Shown here one piece after another: positions 1 to 10,933 of a stretch of 64,000 bases of DNA. The translations under genes were made by a program, and so were the position numbers. Each line of letters begins with the position of its first letter. The first letter of the stretch is position 1. The notes below the pieces were generated by a model. The model saw only the letters and a list, made by a program, of their open reading frames with translations. It did no database searches and had not been told where the DNA came from. This stretch comes from Hypomesus transpacificus. Taxonomy: Eukaryota; Chordata; Actinopteri; Osmeriformes; Osmeridae. The DNA lies in contig NC_061082.1 of assembly GCF_021917145.1 (NCBI RefSeq), forward strand, positions 21,302,596 to 21,366,595. The letters are read 5' to 3'.

Positions 1-780
1 CTTTTAAATCAGTTTGATAGTTCTCGACAAGGCTCGGATTCTCTTTTCACTTCAATCATTTAGTTCTAAATGTAGATGTAAATGTAGATGTGCAACAATT
101 ATATTTTAGAATGTTTTACTTATCATAAGTCTTTGCAGTTAGGCCATTTTTTCCTGACTTTTTCTTTTGGCTTTTTCCTGACTTTTTCTATTGAGCTTAT
201 TATATTTTTGTTGTTGTCCAAAACAACATTTGTGGGTAGGGCAGCCAATTACTTCTCAATAATGTCAGTAAGCTTAGCTAGTTTCAAGACAGCTACTGTA
301 GCCAAATCACGTTTCTGGTTTACAGTTGACTCTGACACGACCTTTCAAACGGCGGAGCTGTCTACACTCTCTGGTGCTGATATTATTGTTTTGATTTTGT
401 GTTGGCTTTACCGACCCTACTTTAAAACACTCTGAACATAACAGTGGTTCATTAATTTGATCAGTGTGGGTATTTCACTGTGTGAAAATGTCACGGGCCA
501 GTATGAGTGCCCAGATGGCGATGTTAAACTATTTTGAATGGTACAGCAAGTCTATTCCATGGCAAGTGACGACTACAGAAGACGTCATCAAGATTTAGGA
601 CACAACGCCTAGGCTACGCCACCTCAGCTGTGCCGCGTGGAGGCTCGACATGAATTTTGCAAGGCGGAAGAGAATGGCTGCGATCGAACAGCATATCGAC
701 ACCAGTCTACAGATGTGAAGACAACCATTTTAAGTAAATAGAAACGATTCCAATTTATTTTGCACTATAATCATTCTATC
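1..780. other. Noncoding upstream region of Pcdh exon A, copy 1
   Basis: AT-rich sequence without a credible gene. An open frame of about 115 codons starts at 88, but the matching region at 49428-50214 carries a 7-base insertion that breaks the frame, so it is not conserved coding. No clear CGCT-type Pcdh promoter element is visible. A reverse-strand CTCF-like core (GAGGTGGCG read on the minus strand) lies at about 611-630, just upstream of the presumed 5' UTR. This matches mammalian C-type Pcdh promoters, some of which lack the standard element. Confidence 0.6.
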
Positions 781-3216
781 ATGGCGCGAATTATGTCGTT
801 CAAACGGTCAGGGTGGGTCGCGGCTCTCTTTGTGTTCTGTGGGATGTGGGGGGCTGCTTTGTCCGTCACTCGGTACTCCATTCCAGAGGAAATGCAAGAG
901 GGTTCCGTTGTTGCGAACTTGGCTACAGATTTGGGACTTGATGTTCGCAGTCTGGTAAGACGCAAGGCAAAGCTTGATATCATCCACAGTAAAAAATACC
1001 TTGATATCAACAAAGAAACTGGCGATCTGTACATTATAGAGAGGATAGACAGAGAAAACATATGTACGAGCAAGACAACATCTTGCTTTTTGAAAATGGA
1101 TGTCATATTTGAAAACCCTATTCGCATTTTTAATGTTGAACTGGAAATTATGGACATAAATGACAACGCGCCGATTTTTCGAAGGGAGACCATGCAATTG
1201 GACATATCAGAATCCACTGCTCCCGGAGAGAGGTTCTCGTTGACAAATGCAGTGGATGCAGATGTTGGTGCAAATTCTATAAAAACGTATTATCTAAGCG
1301 AAAGCAAATCTTTTACAATCGATATACAGACAGGAAGCGGTGGCTCAAAATACGTAGATTTAGTTCTCAATAGCCATTTAGACCGAGAAGAACAGGGAAT
1401 TCACAATCTGATATTAACCGCTGTAGATGGAGGAGTCCCTGCGCGCTCAGGCACAGCCAGCATAATTATTAGGGTTCTGGATATCAATGACAACGCCCCC
1501 TTCTTTAATCAGGAGGTATACGCAGTTAATATAAAAGAGAACTCCCCTATTGGAACAGTAGTCATTAAGTTGAACGCAACAGACTTTGACGAAGGCATAA
1601 ACGCAGAGATAACGTATTCCTACACATTGTACACATCGGAGAAAACGCAAGAAATGTTCTCTCTCAATCCTGACACTGGAGAGATCAAGGTGAAGGGCGT
1701 GATTGATTTTGAGGAAAGTCAAAGTTTTGAAATGCACATACAGGCCAAAGACAAAGGCCCAAATGCATTAACAGGAGAATGCAGAGTGATGGTATCTGTT
1801 ACCGACATGAATGACAACCATCCCGAGGTAACCGTCAAATCTTTCAAAAGTACAGTCAAAGAAGATGTCACCGTAGGAACGATAATAGCCGTTATCAGCA
1901 CCCGCGACAGAGACTCCGGGAGAAACGGAGAAGTTGAACTTACTTTTAATCAACAAGCACATCTACCCTTTGTTCTCAACAAATCCTCAGATGAGTTCTT
2001 TGCACTCCTCGTTTCAAAGCCCCTGGACAGAGAAATGATCTCCCGATACGACATCACTTTTAAAGTCACAGACAAGGGCACACCTCCTCTTTCTGATAAT
2101 GAAACCATCACCTTGGAGATTCTTGACGTCAACGACAACGTACCAGTGTTTCCACAGTCCCTCTACACCATCCACGTCATGGAGAACAACGTCCCTGGTG
2201 CGCTGTTGACCACCCTCACCGCCTTTGACCCAGACCTCCACGAGAACCAGTATCTGGTCTATTTCATCATGGAGAAAGAGATCCAAAACACCTCCATATC
2301 GATGCTGTTCTCCATCAACCCAGAGAACGGGAACCTTTACGCTCTGAAGACCTTCGACTTTGAGAGAGAGAGGGAGTTCCTGTTTCACATCGAGGCCCGG
2401 GACTCAGGCGTTCCCGCTCTCAGCAGCAACGTCACGGTCCACATCGTCATCCTGGACCAAAACGACAACACGCCCGCCATCGTGGCGCCGTGGCGCGCCC
2501 AGGGTTCCGTCATCGAGGAGGTGATCCCGAGGTCCACCGACAAAGGTCACCTGGTCGCCAAAGTCATCGCCATCGACTCGGACTCGGAGCAGAACGCACG
2601 TGTCACCTACCAGCTCCTGCAGGTCAGCGACCCGACGCTCTTTAGTCTGGACCAGTACAACGGCGAGATCCGCACCACCCGTATGTTCAGTTACAGGGAC
2701 CCTCGCCACCAGCGCCTGGTCGTCGTCGCCAAGGACAACGGAGAGCCGTCCCTCTCTGCCACGGTGACCATCAAGATCACGACGGTGGAGCACATGGTGA
2801 CGTCGTTCTCCGAGACGACGGAGGAACCCTTCGAGTATGACATGTTCTCCGACCTCAACCTGTACCTGGTCATCGGCCTGGGCTCCGTCTCTTTCCTGCT
2901 GCTCATCACCATCCTGGTGATCATCGTGATCAAATGCCAGAAGCCCAAACCCAAGCCCATGAAAATCCCCCCGCCCAACAGGAACAGCTACGTTAGCAGG
3001 AACAGCTACGTTAGCCAGAGAAGCTCCACCATAGCAGACTCCACCCTGATCTCCAGCGACGCCTACTGGTACAGCCTGTTTTTGGCTGAGACCCGGAAAG
3101 GGAAGGTGGTGGTGAGGCAGCCCATCGTGCCCAAAGGAGCCGGGTACTTTGTCTCCAGTATACCCAGGAGCATAGGCCCCACAGAGACCAGCGACTCCAG
3201 GGCATCCACACTACAG
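781..3216 (+). CDS. Divergent clustered protocadherin, large exon A (copy 1)
   Basis: Encodes 812 codons of a type-I membrane cell-adhesion protein. The start is the ATG at 781 (Met-Ala-Arg-Ile); the frame opens further upstream but without an ATG. There is a signal peptide (about residues 1-29, ending before VTRYSIPEEM), six cadherin repeats with DINDN/DVNDN/DMNDN calcium linkers, a membrane helix at about residues 695-720 and a proline/lysine-rich tail (KPKPKPMKIPPP) followed by YWYSLFLAETRKGKVVV. EC1 has a Cys-x6-Cys pair (CTSKTTSC) where the other Pcdhs here have Cys-x5-Cys. The exon ends after CTACAG at a GTAGGC donor in phase 0. It sits between the alpha constant exons and the gamma array, so it could be the first gamma-type exon, a separate fish class (delta-like), or a stand-alone gene using the acceptor at 5550. 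The clustered-Pcdh family is certain; the subclass is not. Confidence 0.93.
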
Positions 3217-5041
3217 GTAGGCTGACTCCACTCTGGCAGACAGTTTTGTCTTTTATTTCCAAACTTAGCAGTGACTTGTTTCTGCCTGTACCTGTGATGC
3301 TGCAGGATTGATTTGACAAATGTTGGGGTGGTCTGGTGTTACTTTAGTTTTTAGTTTTTTTTTAAGAGATGAAGGAAGCTATACCTTGTTTAAATATGTT
3401 CTACAGAACACCACATTCCTCAGTCCTCACCTCTGTCAGTCGGATTAGATGGCAACATGGCTTGACCATTTGTGTCCTAAGCAATACAAATGTGGGATCT
3501 GGAGGAATGTGGCAGTATGCTGTAGATGGTGTATGATCTTCATTTTCCCCTAATATATAAACTGGTGATGTGACAGTGTGACTTTACAATGTCTGCCATC
3601 CCTCAAGATCACTGACCTTCCATTTCCTTATGGAAAAATTCTGCCGGTCATATCAGCGAGGTCAATACTGGGTAAAACCATAGGCATTATAACATAAAGA
3701 AACATCAGACTGTGATGTTAACCTAGTCACTTTGTGTGTTATGGCTGGGAATCACTGTGTGGTTATTGAAGACACCTAGAGCATAAAAACTGTTTGTGTT
3801 TCATTTGCCTTGGAGTCATTCACGGAGTGGGGACTCGTGTAGCCTGGCTGTATTAAATAATCAAGTGAATTCACAGGCGGCTAGATGCCACTAAGACTCT
3901 CACAGTGTAATAACATGTAATATTGATGACAAAGTGGTTTTTCTAAGAAAGTATGTTTTCATTTGTTATGGATATTACTTCACTAGCTAAATTATCTTCA
4001 ACATCCAAGGTGATCTGAGGACAGCAATCCTGAATAATTCTACTACTTGACTTTTCTACCACAAGGCCTTTTTTGGGCCTGATATTTGCTTTTGTCTTTT
4101 TTCTTTTAGGATGCCGTTTCCAAATAAGGATTGATGTTTCTGATGTACCTTATGTCAATGTTTATGTTCCGTTTTTGGGATAGGGGTTATTTAAAAAAAG
4201 TTAAATTAATAATTAATATCATTTCAAAGGTGGGTGTATGTGTGTGTGTTTGTATCTGTGTGTGTGTGGGTTGGTGGGTGTGAAATGACCATTGAATCTG
4301 TCTTTTCTTTATTCTTAAGTACTCAAAATGAAAGGAAGTCCATTCTACAACTGGAGGTATGCTGGTTGCTGAATACATGTTATAGGACCGGTGTGATTTG
4401 TGTAAAAGAGACTAGAGTTTCTCCTGTTTTTGGTCCAGTTCTATTTGTCCTGCTCAAAACATTGGATGTTGAAATACAAAACACAAAAGAAACGAGACCT
4501 TTGCTCACCATGCCTGTGATGATTAGTTCTAACCCCTTTCTAAGAGAGACTCTTTGCAAGGAGCCCTTATGCAATGGAAGGAGATGCAGAGAGAAAAAAA
4601 AAGCATAATTCCCAAGCTCTCTCTCTTCTCTCTCAATCCCTCAGTTTCCTCCCCTGACACAAACTGCTCACCCTCTGACCTTCACCACTGCACTCCTGTG
4701 AGCTATGAATATTAGATTGGCAAATCTTTCCACAGAGAGGAAACCAATCTCTCTCCGACAGTTGAGATTAGGCCCGGAGTGTCTGCCAGGTCAGAACAGT
4801 AATTGTGACACAGGGTTTGCCTGGGTAGAGGAACAGGGCAAAGACCTGGCACAGATGAAAGAGAGGATTATAGCTAGTCCTGGCTGGCCTTCAGTTTGAT
4901 CACCTGCTGAAAACAGCAGCTCTCACTGTCAGAAGCACACATGAGTTCATTTTAGACTCGTCATTGGTTAGGGAGAGCGGAGGGAGAAATTAATGACAAT
5001 AGACATACTATGGAGATCAGTACTCAGGTACATACACGCAT

Positions 5042-5113
<72 letters not shown>

Positions 5114-5549
5114 CTACCAACTACACACTGCGATGTGCATGTCTCCTATCTCCTATTTTTTTTTTACCCTGTTCTTGTCACTTTTTTGGTTTTATTCAAA
5201 TTTCAATTGCTTGCTTTTCAATCTGGCCTCAATTCAGGCGATTGAAGCTCTGTGATTCGGCCTACTTACAGTCTTACTGTGGAGAACATTTTAAAAGGTT
5301 CCGAAAGTTCAATCGAATTCACAAAGCAAACCTCCTTTTCATAAAACCGAGGCTTGGAATTTACTTACTGTAGAAAGTAAGCAAACCAGCTGAAATCCAT
5401 CTCTGTTTGACTGATGGGGACAGTAACCAGTCAGGCCCCGGTTGAGAAAACTCTGTCACTGCATGAGTCGTGGCATTGTGGCTGTCAGTCAGGTTCACCT
5501 TCCACATTAATGATGCTAACGTTCTATTCTTGTTTCTGTCCATACACAG
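3217..5549 (+). other. Noncoding, likely intron after Pcdh exon A (copy 1)
   Basis: AT-rich sequence starting at the GTAGGC donor and ending in a good acceptor (pyrimidine-rich, ending CATACACAG at 5549). It contains a TG-rich patch at about 4230-4280 and a (CA)n array at 5044-5111. Several open frames exist but none resembles a protein family and they are altered in the second copy. I see no Pcdh constant exon here (no DW-containing exon 1). Confidence 0.5.
5044..5111. repeat. (CA)n microsatellite
   Basis: About 34 uninterrupted AC dinucleotides. The matching site in the second copy (54480-54504) has only about 12, so the array is length-variable between the copies. Confidence 0.97.
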
Positions 5550-7045
5550 GAGTCCAGCAGTGACCTGCCATGACTTCTCGGACGGGTTGAGAACTTTCTA
5601 CAAATTCCACATGACATCGAAGACGTTCAAAGACACAACCACAGCCCCCTACCTCCCACCCCCTACCCCCACCCCCCAGCTCTCTATCAATAAGATCCAA
5701 CAGTGAGCTCCCTCCGCGGGCATCTCTTGGACCCTTCTTTCCAAACACCAACCTCACACCAGTGACCTCTTCTGCTGTAAACTACCTTCAACTCCATCAA
5801 TCAAGCATGAATCTGCATGGCCACACTACCAGGTGCTTGAGCTTTATCTTCACGGAGAAGGAGGAGCCTCCGCCGAGGATGCTGGGACTGAATAGGAGTG
5901 CTGTCGTTTTTGGGGGATGTTGCTGATGACTTTGAACCTAACGGCAGGTATGGACATTCCATTTCCTGTTCCTCCAGAAAGGATGCGATGCAGGAGATGA
6001 AAGTGTTCCACATGTTCTACTTAGGGGTTTTCTGTCATGCTTTGCCATGTCATCACAGGCTTGTTGTATAGTGTGTTAAGATGTTTTTATTTGCTAGTCC
6101 AAATATACTTTTTTTTTAACTAAAAACACTCTCCGAAAAGAAAAGAAAAAGCGTGCATTTTGAGTTTGTCATTTTTCATACAACTGTTCAGGAGCTATGA
6201 TAAACATAAGGCATAGATTTGAGAATTCTTAACTTTGCAATGATTCACCGTGAAGCATAACGCACAGATCAACTGCAATAGAGACAACATCCTTCTGTAT
6301 GTAGTGTCTCCCTGCCTGAGCAGAGTCTTCAGGTTGAAGCAGACTGGACCGTCTATGTAGCAGGCCTGCTCCCATGATCAGGACGCCCCGTAGTACCATA
6401 TCCTGTCTCCAGTCCGTCACAGCTCTCTTAAGCTAACCCTCACAGCCCGGTAACAGGGTCTCACTACCACGATCATCCACTCAGAAGGCCACTGTGAAAG
6501 CTAGGTCAAACGGGAATTCAAATATAAAACAAAACACACAAAAAAAACAGTTGGTGACAAAAGACCAGACAGTTGTATTCTGTAGAACGATTTACTATTT
6601 TCACTTTAAAGAATAGGACTGTTTATTTAAAAAAATATATATACAAATTATATTTATGTCAGGCATGGTGCAATTCAATACTCTGGCCATGTTTTAAAAG
6701 TTGAATTATGATGATTGAATTGAACTTTATGAGATAGTGTTTTTTTATTCAACTATTTGATATAACTACTCTTATTGCAGCTTTTTTGTGATTTCTTCAA
6801 GTGCATTTTGTGTTTTATGATATTCGTAGTGCAATACATGATTAGTTCTTTCTTTGATAGTGTACAGACATTCAGATCTAATTCAGCACTGAGTCCACTA
6901 TTAGATATGTAGCCAAATGGTCGACATCAACACCTCCTCATCCAGGTCTGCAGAGCTCAGATAACTAAACGTCAGGCATTATCTTTCAGAAATGAGAACA
7001 TAGAAAGACAAAGCCAAAATAGGGATGGGAAAGAAGAGAAGCCTC

Positions 7046-7084
<39 letters not shown>

Positions 7085-7092
7085 GAGAGAGA
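7046..7092. repeat. (AG)n microsatellite
   Basis: Short, interrupted AG array with GATA interruptions. The equivalent site in the second copy has grown to about 216 bases (56427-56642). Confidence 0.95.
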
Positions 7093-7372
7093 TATAACCA
7101 GATATTTTTTAATGACAGGTCGGCTCTTGATTGTATCAATCAATTCACTCAGTGTTCTAATTCCAAACAGACCATACCCCAAATTCTAACCTTCTCTCTA
7201 AAGACCTTCAACATGTAAAAGGGATAAGTAAAGAGGCCCAATCTGTTCTTTGTGTCTCTGCCAATGGATTCACTATTATTAGATCTATCTCCCTTGAAAC
7301 CCTCTCTCTCTTCGTGTTGCATGACCCTCTCTTCTCTCTCTGTGGTCTGATGAGGTTAGCCTTAGCTGCTCT

Positions 7373-7373
<1 letters not shown>

Positions 7374-7412
<39 letters not shown>

Positions 7413-7436
7413 CACGCACACACACGCACACACACA
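7374..7436. repeat. (CA)n microsatellite with CG interruptions
   Basis: AC array with several CACG units. The second copy (56922-56951) is about half as long. Confidence 0.95.
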
Positions 7437-8207
7437 GCTGTCTGTGCCACACCCATAATGACATTCGTGGAGGATATGCCACATGGTCATAGTGTGAGGC
7501 GAGCACTATATAATACTTAACCATATACATACTTAACTGTAGGATAATGGTGAAGGAGTGGTGCTTTGAGCGGTGCCATATGCATCACCACAAAGCATGT
7601 GACTTGGAAAAGAATGAGATAATGGTGCTTAATCCAGATTTCAAGTCATGATTATTACCATGGCTGAGATGCCATCTGGACTGACTTACTTCCCTGACTT
7701 TTGACCACCGGTGCCAATCATGGGGCCTGGTGATGTGACCCGGCGTCAAAGTATTACTAGTATTATTTGAACAGATGTGCTGTAAGAACTGTAAAAAAAT
7801 AAATAATAATGGGATGGGTTGAAACCAGGCTTGATATAACTACTTTTTACTTTGTTGTGTTTTGATACGATTCTGTACAATTTTGATATCAGTTGTATTC
7901 GCTGTGGTGTGTTGGAGAACACCTGGGAGAGTTCATGCTGCTTGCTTAGTAATGTGTGTTTGTCTGTTTTAGTGTGTAGTGCTTATTCCTGCATTTTACT
8001 TCTGCTTTTAGACTGTTTCTTGAGTCCCAGAGAGTGTCTCTGTGTGGCTTGTTACCTAACTGACATGGGATGCCCTGTCTTAAGCACCGTCCAGACAGAC
8101 CTGCCCCCTGGCTGTCAGCTCAGATACAAATGGAGTGAGAGAGAATGGTCTTGCAGATTTTTGTGTGTGTCTTTTTGCTCTCATGTTCTGCCAGAAGATG
8201 CAATCTG

Positions 8208-8213
8208 AATAAA
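8208..8213 (+). terminator. Poly(A) signal AATAAA (candidate for Pcdh A, copy 1)
   Basis: AATAAA followed within 30 bases by T/GT-rich sequence, at the end of the 2.6-kb candidate 3' UTR. Placement is suggestive only. Confidence 0.4.
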
Positions 8214-8619
8214 GTTTGGAGATCTGAGTTCCTGGTTTTAGCTCTGGCGTCTTTTGTGAATGGCTAAATATGTAGATATTATCACTGTTGATAGGATTTC
8301 TCCCCCTTTATCTCTGTCCTTCCCTCTCTATCTATCTCTGTCATTCTCTCTCTAAATCCACATGCAGACAAACACACACGGGTATGCATGCTGACCCAGT
8401 TTCCAAATCAACTGTTCCGTGCTAATGCAGGGTGATTGAGCTTTTGTAGAGAGTGGAGTCTGCAAATCACATCACATTGAGCTGGTCTAAACATTCTCCT
8501 CCAGGTGGTATTCTGATCTTGACTGCCTGGTGGCCAGTGATGGATGCCCCCCCCCCCCTCACCCCTGCACTCCGCAGCAGCAACGGGGGTGGGGTGGGGG
8601 GGGGACTCGGCCGACACAA

Positions 8620-8756
8620 AGTCCTCGGCGCCTAGGAAACGGTTGCCGCGGCAACCGCGCCACCTTTCCCGGCAAACGCGGAGGAGGGGATTACGGCGCG
8701 CGCTCTCACGTCTTTCACCTTGTTTCCCCGTTGCTCCCTCTCTCCTCAGCTCTGCG
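8620..8756 (+). promoter_or_regulatory. GC-rich promoter-like patch with RFX X-box (copy 1)
   Basis: A CpG-rich island in AT-rich surroundings contains GTTGCCGCGGCAAC at 8642-8655, a perfect inverted repeat that fits the RFX X-box (GTNRCC, short spacer, RGYAAC). X-boxes are typical of promoters of cilium genes. A strong GTGAGT donor follows at 8756, so a short noncoding first exon could run from about 8670 to 8755. It would pair with the acceptor at 9368 and the small ORF at 9414. Conserved in the second copy (58152-58165). Confidence 0.4.
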
Positions 8757-8939
8757 TGAGTCCTCTTCTTCTCCATCTCCCTCTACCCCCCTCTCTCTTT
8801 TTCCCTCTATGTCTCTGTCTCTGTCCCTCTACCAGTTCACTGCTGTGGGTGGGGATCCTGTATACAATCAATCTATCCGTATATTGTTGAAGGGCTTGAA
8901 TTTGGAATTATAAACGTTCAAGCGTGTTCGCATCCTCCT

Positions 8940-9028
8940 GTGTGTGTGTCAGTGTGTGTGTGTGTGTCAGAGTGTGTGTGTCAGAGTGTGTGTGTGTCAG
9001 TGTTTGTGTGTGTCAGTGTGTGTGTGGG
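8940..9028. repeat. (TG)n / TGTGTCAG simple repeat
   Basis: TG runs broken by TCAG units; nearly the same in the second copy (58449-58538). Confidence 0.9.
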
Positions 9029-9268
9029 AGAGACCGATAGCAGGATGTACATGTTTGGATGTGCCAAATAAAGGTATGTGTGGGAAGAACTACACAAACA
9101 GTCATAAGTGAAGATTCCTAATGTCTTGACAGATGAGAGTGTCAGTAGGGAGACTGCTGCAGTGTGCTCCAGTTTCACCAGTCTCAGCAACCTCTATTTG
9201 CAGAGACAACCCCCGCAACCCTCTCTTATCTCCTGCCCCTCCCTGCCTCATGCCCCTCTCTACCTCCC

Positions 9269-9274
9269 TGCCTA

Positions 9275-9332
<58 letters not shown>

Positions 9333-9362
9333 CCTCCCCCTCTCTCTTTCTCTATCTCTCTC
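9269..9362. repeat. (TC)n pyrimidine tract
   Basis: CT-rich simple sequence of about 90 bases, directly followed by CCGCCAG, so it can act as a very strong polypyrimidine tract for an acceptor at 9368. Confidence 0.9.
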
Positions 9363-9413
9363 CGCCAGCAGAACGTTTCTCATTGACTAAATCAGTTCTC
9401 ACTGTTAAGCACG

Positions 9414-9575
9414 ATGGACAGCGACTTGGCTCAGCGCTATATCGCCATGGAGACGGTCTCCTTCTCTGTAGGCTACTACAGTACTGCAGTGGAGAGAGTG
9501 AGACGACAATACCTGTATGGTCCACTAGAGGGGAGCTTTAATCCAAACCAGGGATTATTACGAGGATGGTTATAA
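9414..9575 (+). CDS. Candidate small protein, 53 residues (copy 1)
   Basis: ATG-started frame beginning MDSDLAQRYIAMETVSFSVG and ending LLRGWL then TAA. An in-frame TGA lies upstream, so this ATG is the first possible start. It lies 45 bases after an acceptor with a long pyrimidine tract and downstream of the X-box promoter patch and GTGAGT donor at 8756. The composition (aromatic residues, a GxFNPNxG-like end) looks more protein-like than the surrounding frames, but I do not recognise the family. The second copy has Tyr9 changed to Cys. It could be a spurious short frame; no membrane segment or signal peptide is seen. Confidence 0.25.
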   Translation: MDSDLAQRYIAMETVSFSVGYYSTAVERVRRQYLYGPLEGSFNPNQGLLRGWL

Positions 9576-9579
9576 TAGA

Positions 9580-9771
9580 GTCAGATGGCTGAGTGGTTAG
9601 GGAATCGGGCTAGTAATCAGAAGGTCACCAGTTCAATTCCTGGCTGGGCCAAAATGATGATGTGTCCTTGGGCAAGGCACTTCACCCTACTTGCCTCGGG
9701 GGGAATGTCCCTGTATTTACTGTAAATTGCTCCGGATAAGAGCGTCTGCCAAATGACTAAATGTAAATGTA
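9580..9771 (+). mobile_element. tRNA-derived SINE with L2-like tail (copy 1)
   Basis: The head resembles a Leu/Ser-type tRNA (GTCAGATGGCTGAGTGGTTA as box A region; AGTTCAATTCC as box B). A body with TTGGGCAAGGCACTTCACCC follows, and the tail GGATAAGAGCGTCTGCCAAA ends in ATGTAAATGT units. That tail is shared by many fish SINEs and L2-type LINEs. Present at the same site in the second copy, so it predates the split of the copies. No convincing target duplication found. Confidence 0.85.
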
Positions 9772-9894
9772 ATACCAGCATCAACATAATTTATTATCAT
9801 TATTTCACACAATTACTATTGCTTCATTGTCTTGTATTTTGGGATACCTAAGTAACGGAAATAGTACCATGTTATTTTATCCAAAGCAATAAAC

Positions 9895-9958
9895 GGGGGA
9901 TTTGAACCTGCAACCTCTTGATCTTCAGCCAAATGCTCCACCACTGATCTGGAACCAT
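9895..9958 (-). mobile_element. tRNA-Cys-like SINE head fragment (copy 1)
   Basis: Read on the minus strand this is a degenerate tRNA with CAGTGGTGGAGCATTTGGCTG, a GATCAAGAGGTTGCAGG arm and box B GGTTCAAATCC, closest to tRNA-Cys. The anticodon position reads GAA rather than GCA and the 5' acceptor arm is damaged, so it is not a working tRNA. The minus-strand downstream sequence has a TTTGGATAAAA relic of a SINE tail. Confidence 0.6.
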
Positions 9959-10482
9959 CTCTTAAATTATAATGAATTCTAAATTATTCTAAATATTTAA
10001 TGATATTTGGGGTAGTTGAGAATTACAGTTGCAGAAGTATTTAATTGAGTAAATCTCAGCATCTGGGAACCTCTCGTAGGCACTGAGTGGTTTACAGTGT
10101 TAGCAGTGAGGTCATGATCTCACCAAGCTAGACCACAGGGGAAAAGCAGTTGCACATTTTCAACACCACTCTCCTCTCTGCCTGTAAATTATTCACGTCA
10201 TCGTACCCTGGCATATGGCTCCTTCATCTGCATCCTCTCCTGTCATCATCAGAGCACTCGGCTGAGAATGCAGTCTGCACGTGGCAGTCTGGTTTGGAGA
10301 CGTCAACTAGGTTCAACCACCAGGAGGCGATCTGTAGCTGGACCACATGAGTGCCCACGGCTGTGCTGTTAATGCTGAACTTAATGTGAGCACATTTCCA
10401 GGCTCTCACGCAGGACATTGGGTTATTGAGTTAAATATCGAAGGGCAGTTCACTTAACGTTAATGGGTTGGTGTGAGTTAAA

Positions 10483-10499
10483 AGGGGGGGGGGGGGGGA
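10483..10499. repeat. Poly(G) run
   Basis: About 17 consecutive G, likely length-unstable; the second copy (60000-60017) has an A interruption. Confidence 0.85.
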
Positions 10500-10656
10500 C
10501 CTGCCTGTGGTTGATGTGTTGTTCTGGACTGACTTCCCCCTCCTCTGTCTCTATTGATGAGTCAGCTCATGACCTGGACGTGTGTCGTGTGGAACCCTGG
10601 GTGTTGGAAAGGGGCACTTGCGTCCACATTTATGTTGCATTTGCATTTGTCTAGAC

Positions 10657-10847
10657 CAGGGGTGTCGAACTCCGGTCCTCGAGGGCCGCTGTCCTGCATG
10701 TTTTAGATGTTTCCCTGCTCCAACACACCTGATTCAATTAAAAGGGTTGTTATAACGACCATTCATTCGAATCAGGTGAGCTGGATCAGGGAAACATCTA
10801 AAACATGCAGGACAGCGGCCCTCGAGGACCGGAGCTCGACACCCCTG
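10657..10847. mobile_element. hAT-type MITE, present only in copy 1
   Basis: A 191-bp near-palindrome. It starts CAGGGGTGTCGA and ends TCGACACCCCTG, with long inverted arms containing GGTCCTCGAGGGCCGCTGTC. It is flanked by the 8-bp direct repeat GTCTAGAC (10649-10656 and 10848-10855). CAGGGGTG ends plus an 8-bp target duplication are hAT hallmarks. The equivalent site in the second copy (60168-60175) has a single GTCTAGAC and no insert, a clean empty site. There is no coding capacity, so it is non-autonomous. Confidence 0.92.
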
Positions 10848-10855
10848 GTCTAGAC

Positions 10856-10879
10856 CATGTCTCTCTCTCTGCCTCTCTC

Positions 10880-10933
<54 letters not shown>

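Larger units (their letters stand above)
5550..8213 (+). other. Candidate terminal exon and 3' UTR for Pcdh exon A (copy 1)
   Basis: Inference. A strong acceptor (pyrimidine tract, then CATACACAG) precedes GAGTCC at 5550. Joined in phase 0 to the donor at 3216, it would add only seven residues, ESSSDLP, and stop at 5571-5573. A long untranslated stretch follows, with an AATAAA signal at 8208-8213 and GT-rich sequence just after it. This would make exon A a two-exon gene that does not use a shared constant region. The acceptor, the seven codons and the poly(A) signal are all kept in the second copy, but those copies are so similar that this is weak evidence. The alternative is that A splices past this point to the gamma constant exons downstream of the window. 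Confidence 0.35.

Noticed and set aside
88-435. Open frame of about 115 codons upstream of exon A
   Set aside because: A 7-base difference in the second copy breaks it; the protein is low-complexity Phe/Leu-rich; no family resemblance.
760-780. Extension of exon A start to position 760
   Set aside because: The codon there is TTG; the first ATG is at 781 and gives a normal signal peptide. The same reasoning moves the alpha exon start from 44617 (GTG) to 44623.
5550-5706. Gamma constant exon downstream of exon A
   Set aside because: No N-x-DW core and an immediate stop in phase 0; it can only be a short private terminal exon.
7852-8208. 118-codon Cys/Leu-rich frame
   Set aside because: No ATG at the start, in a likely 3' UTR, ends on the poly(A) signal; composition is not protein-like.
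9587-9652. Functional tRNA gene
   Set aside because: The head is followed by a SINE body and tail and has weak arm pairing; it is a SINE.
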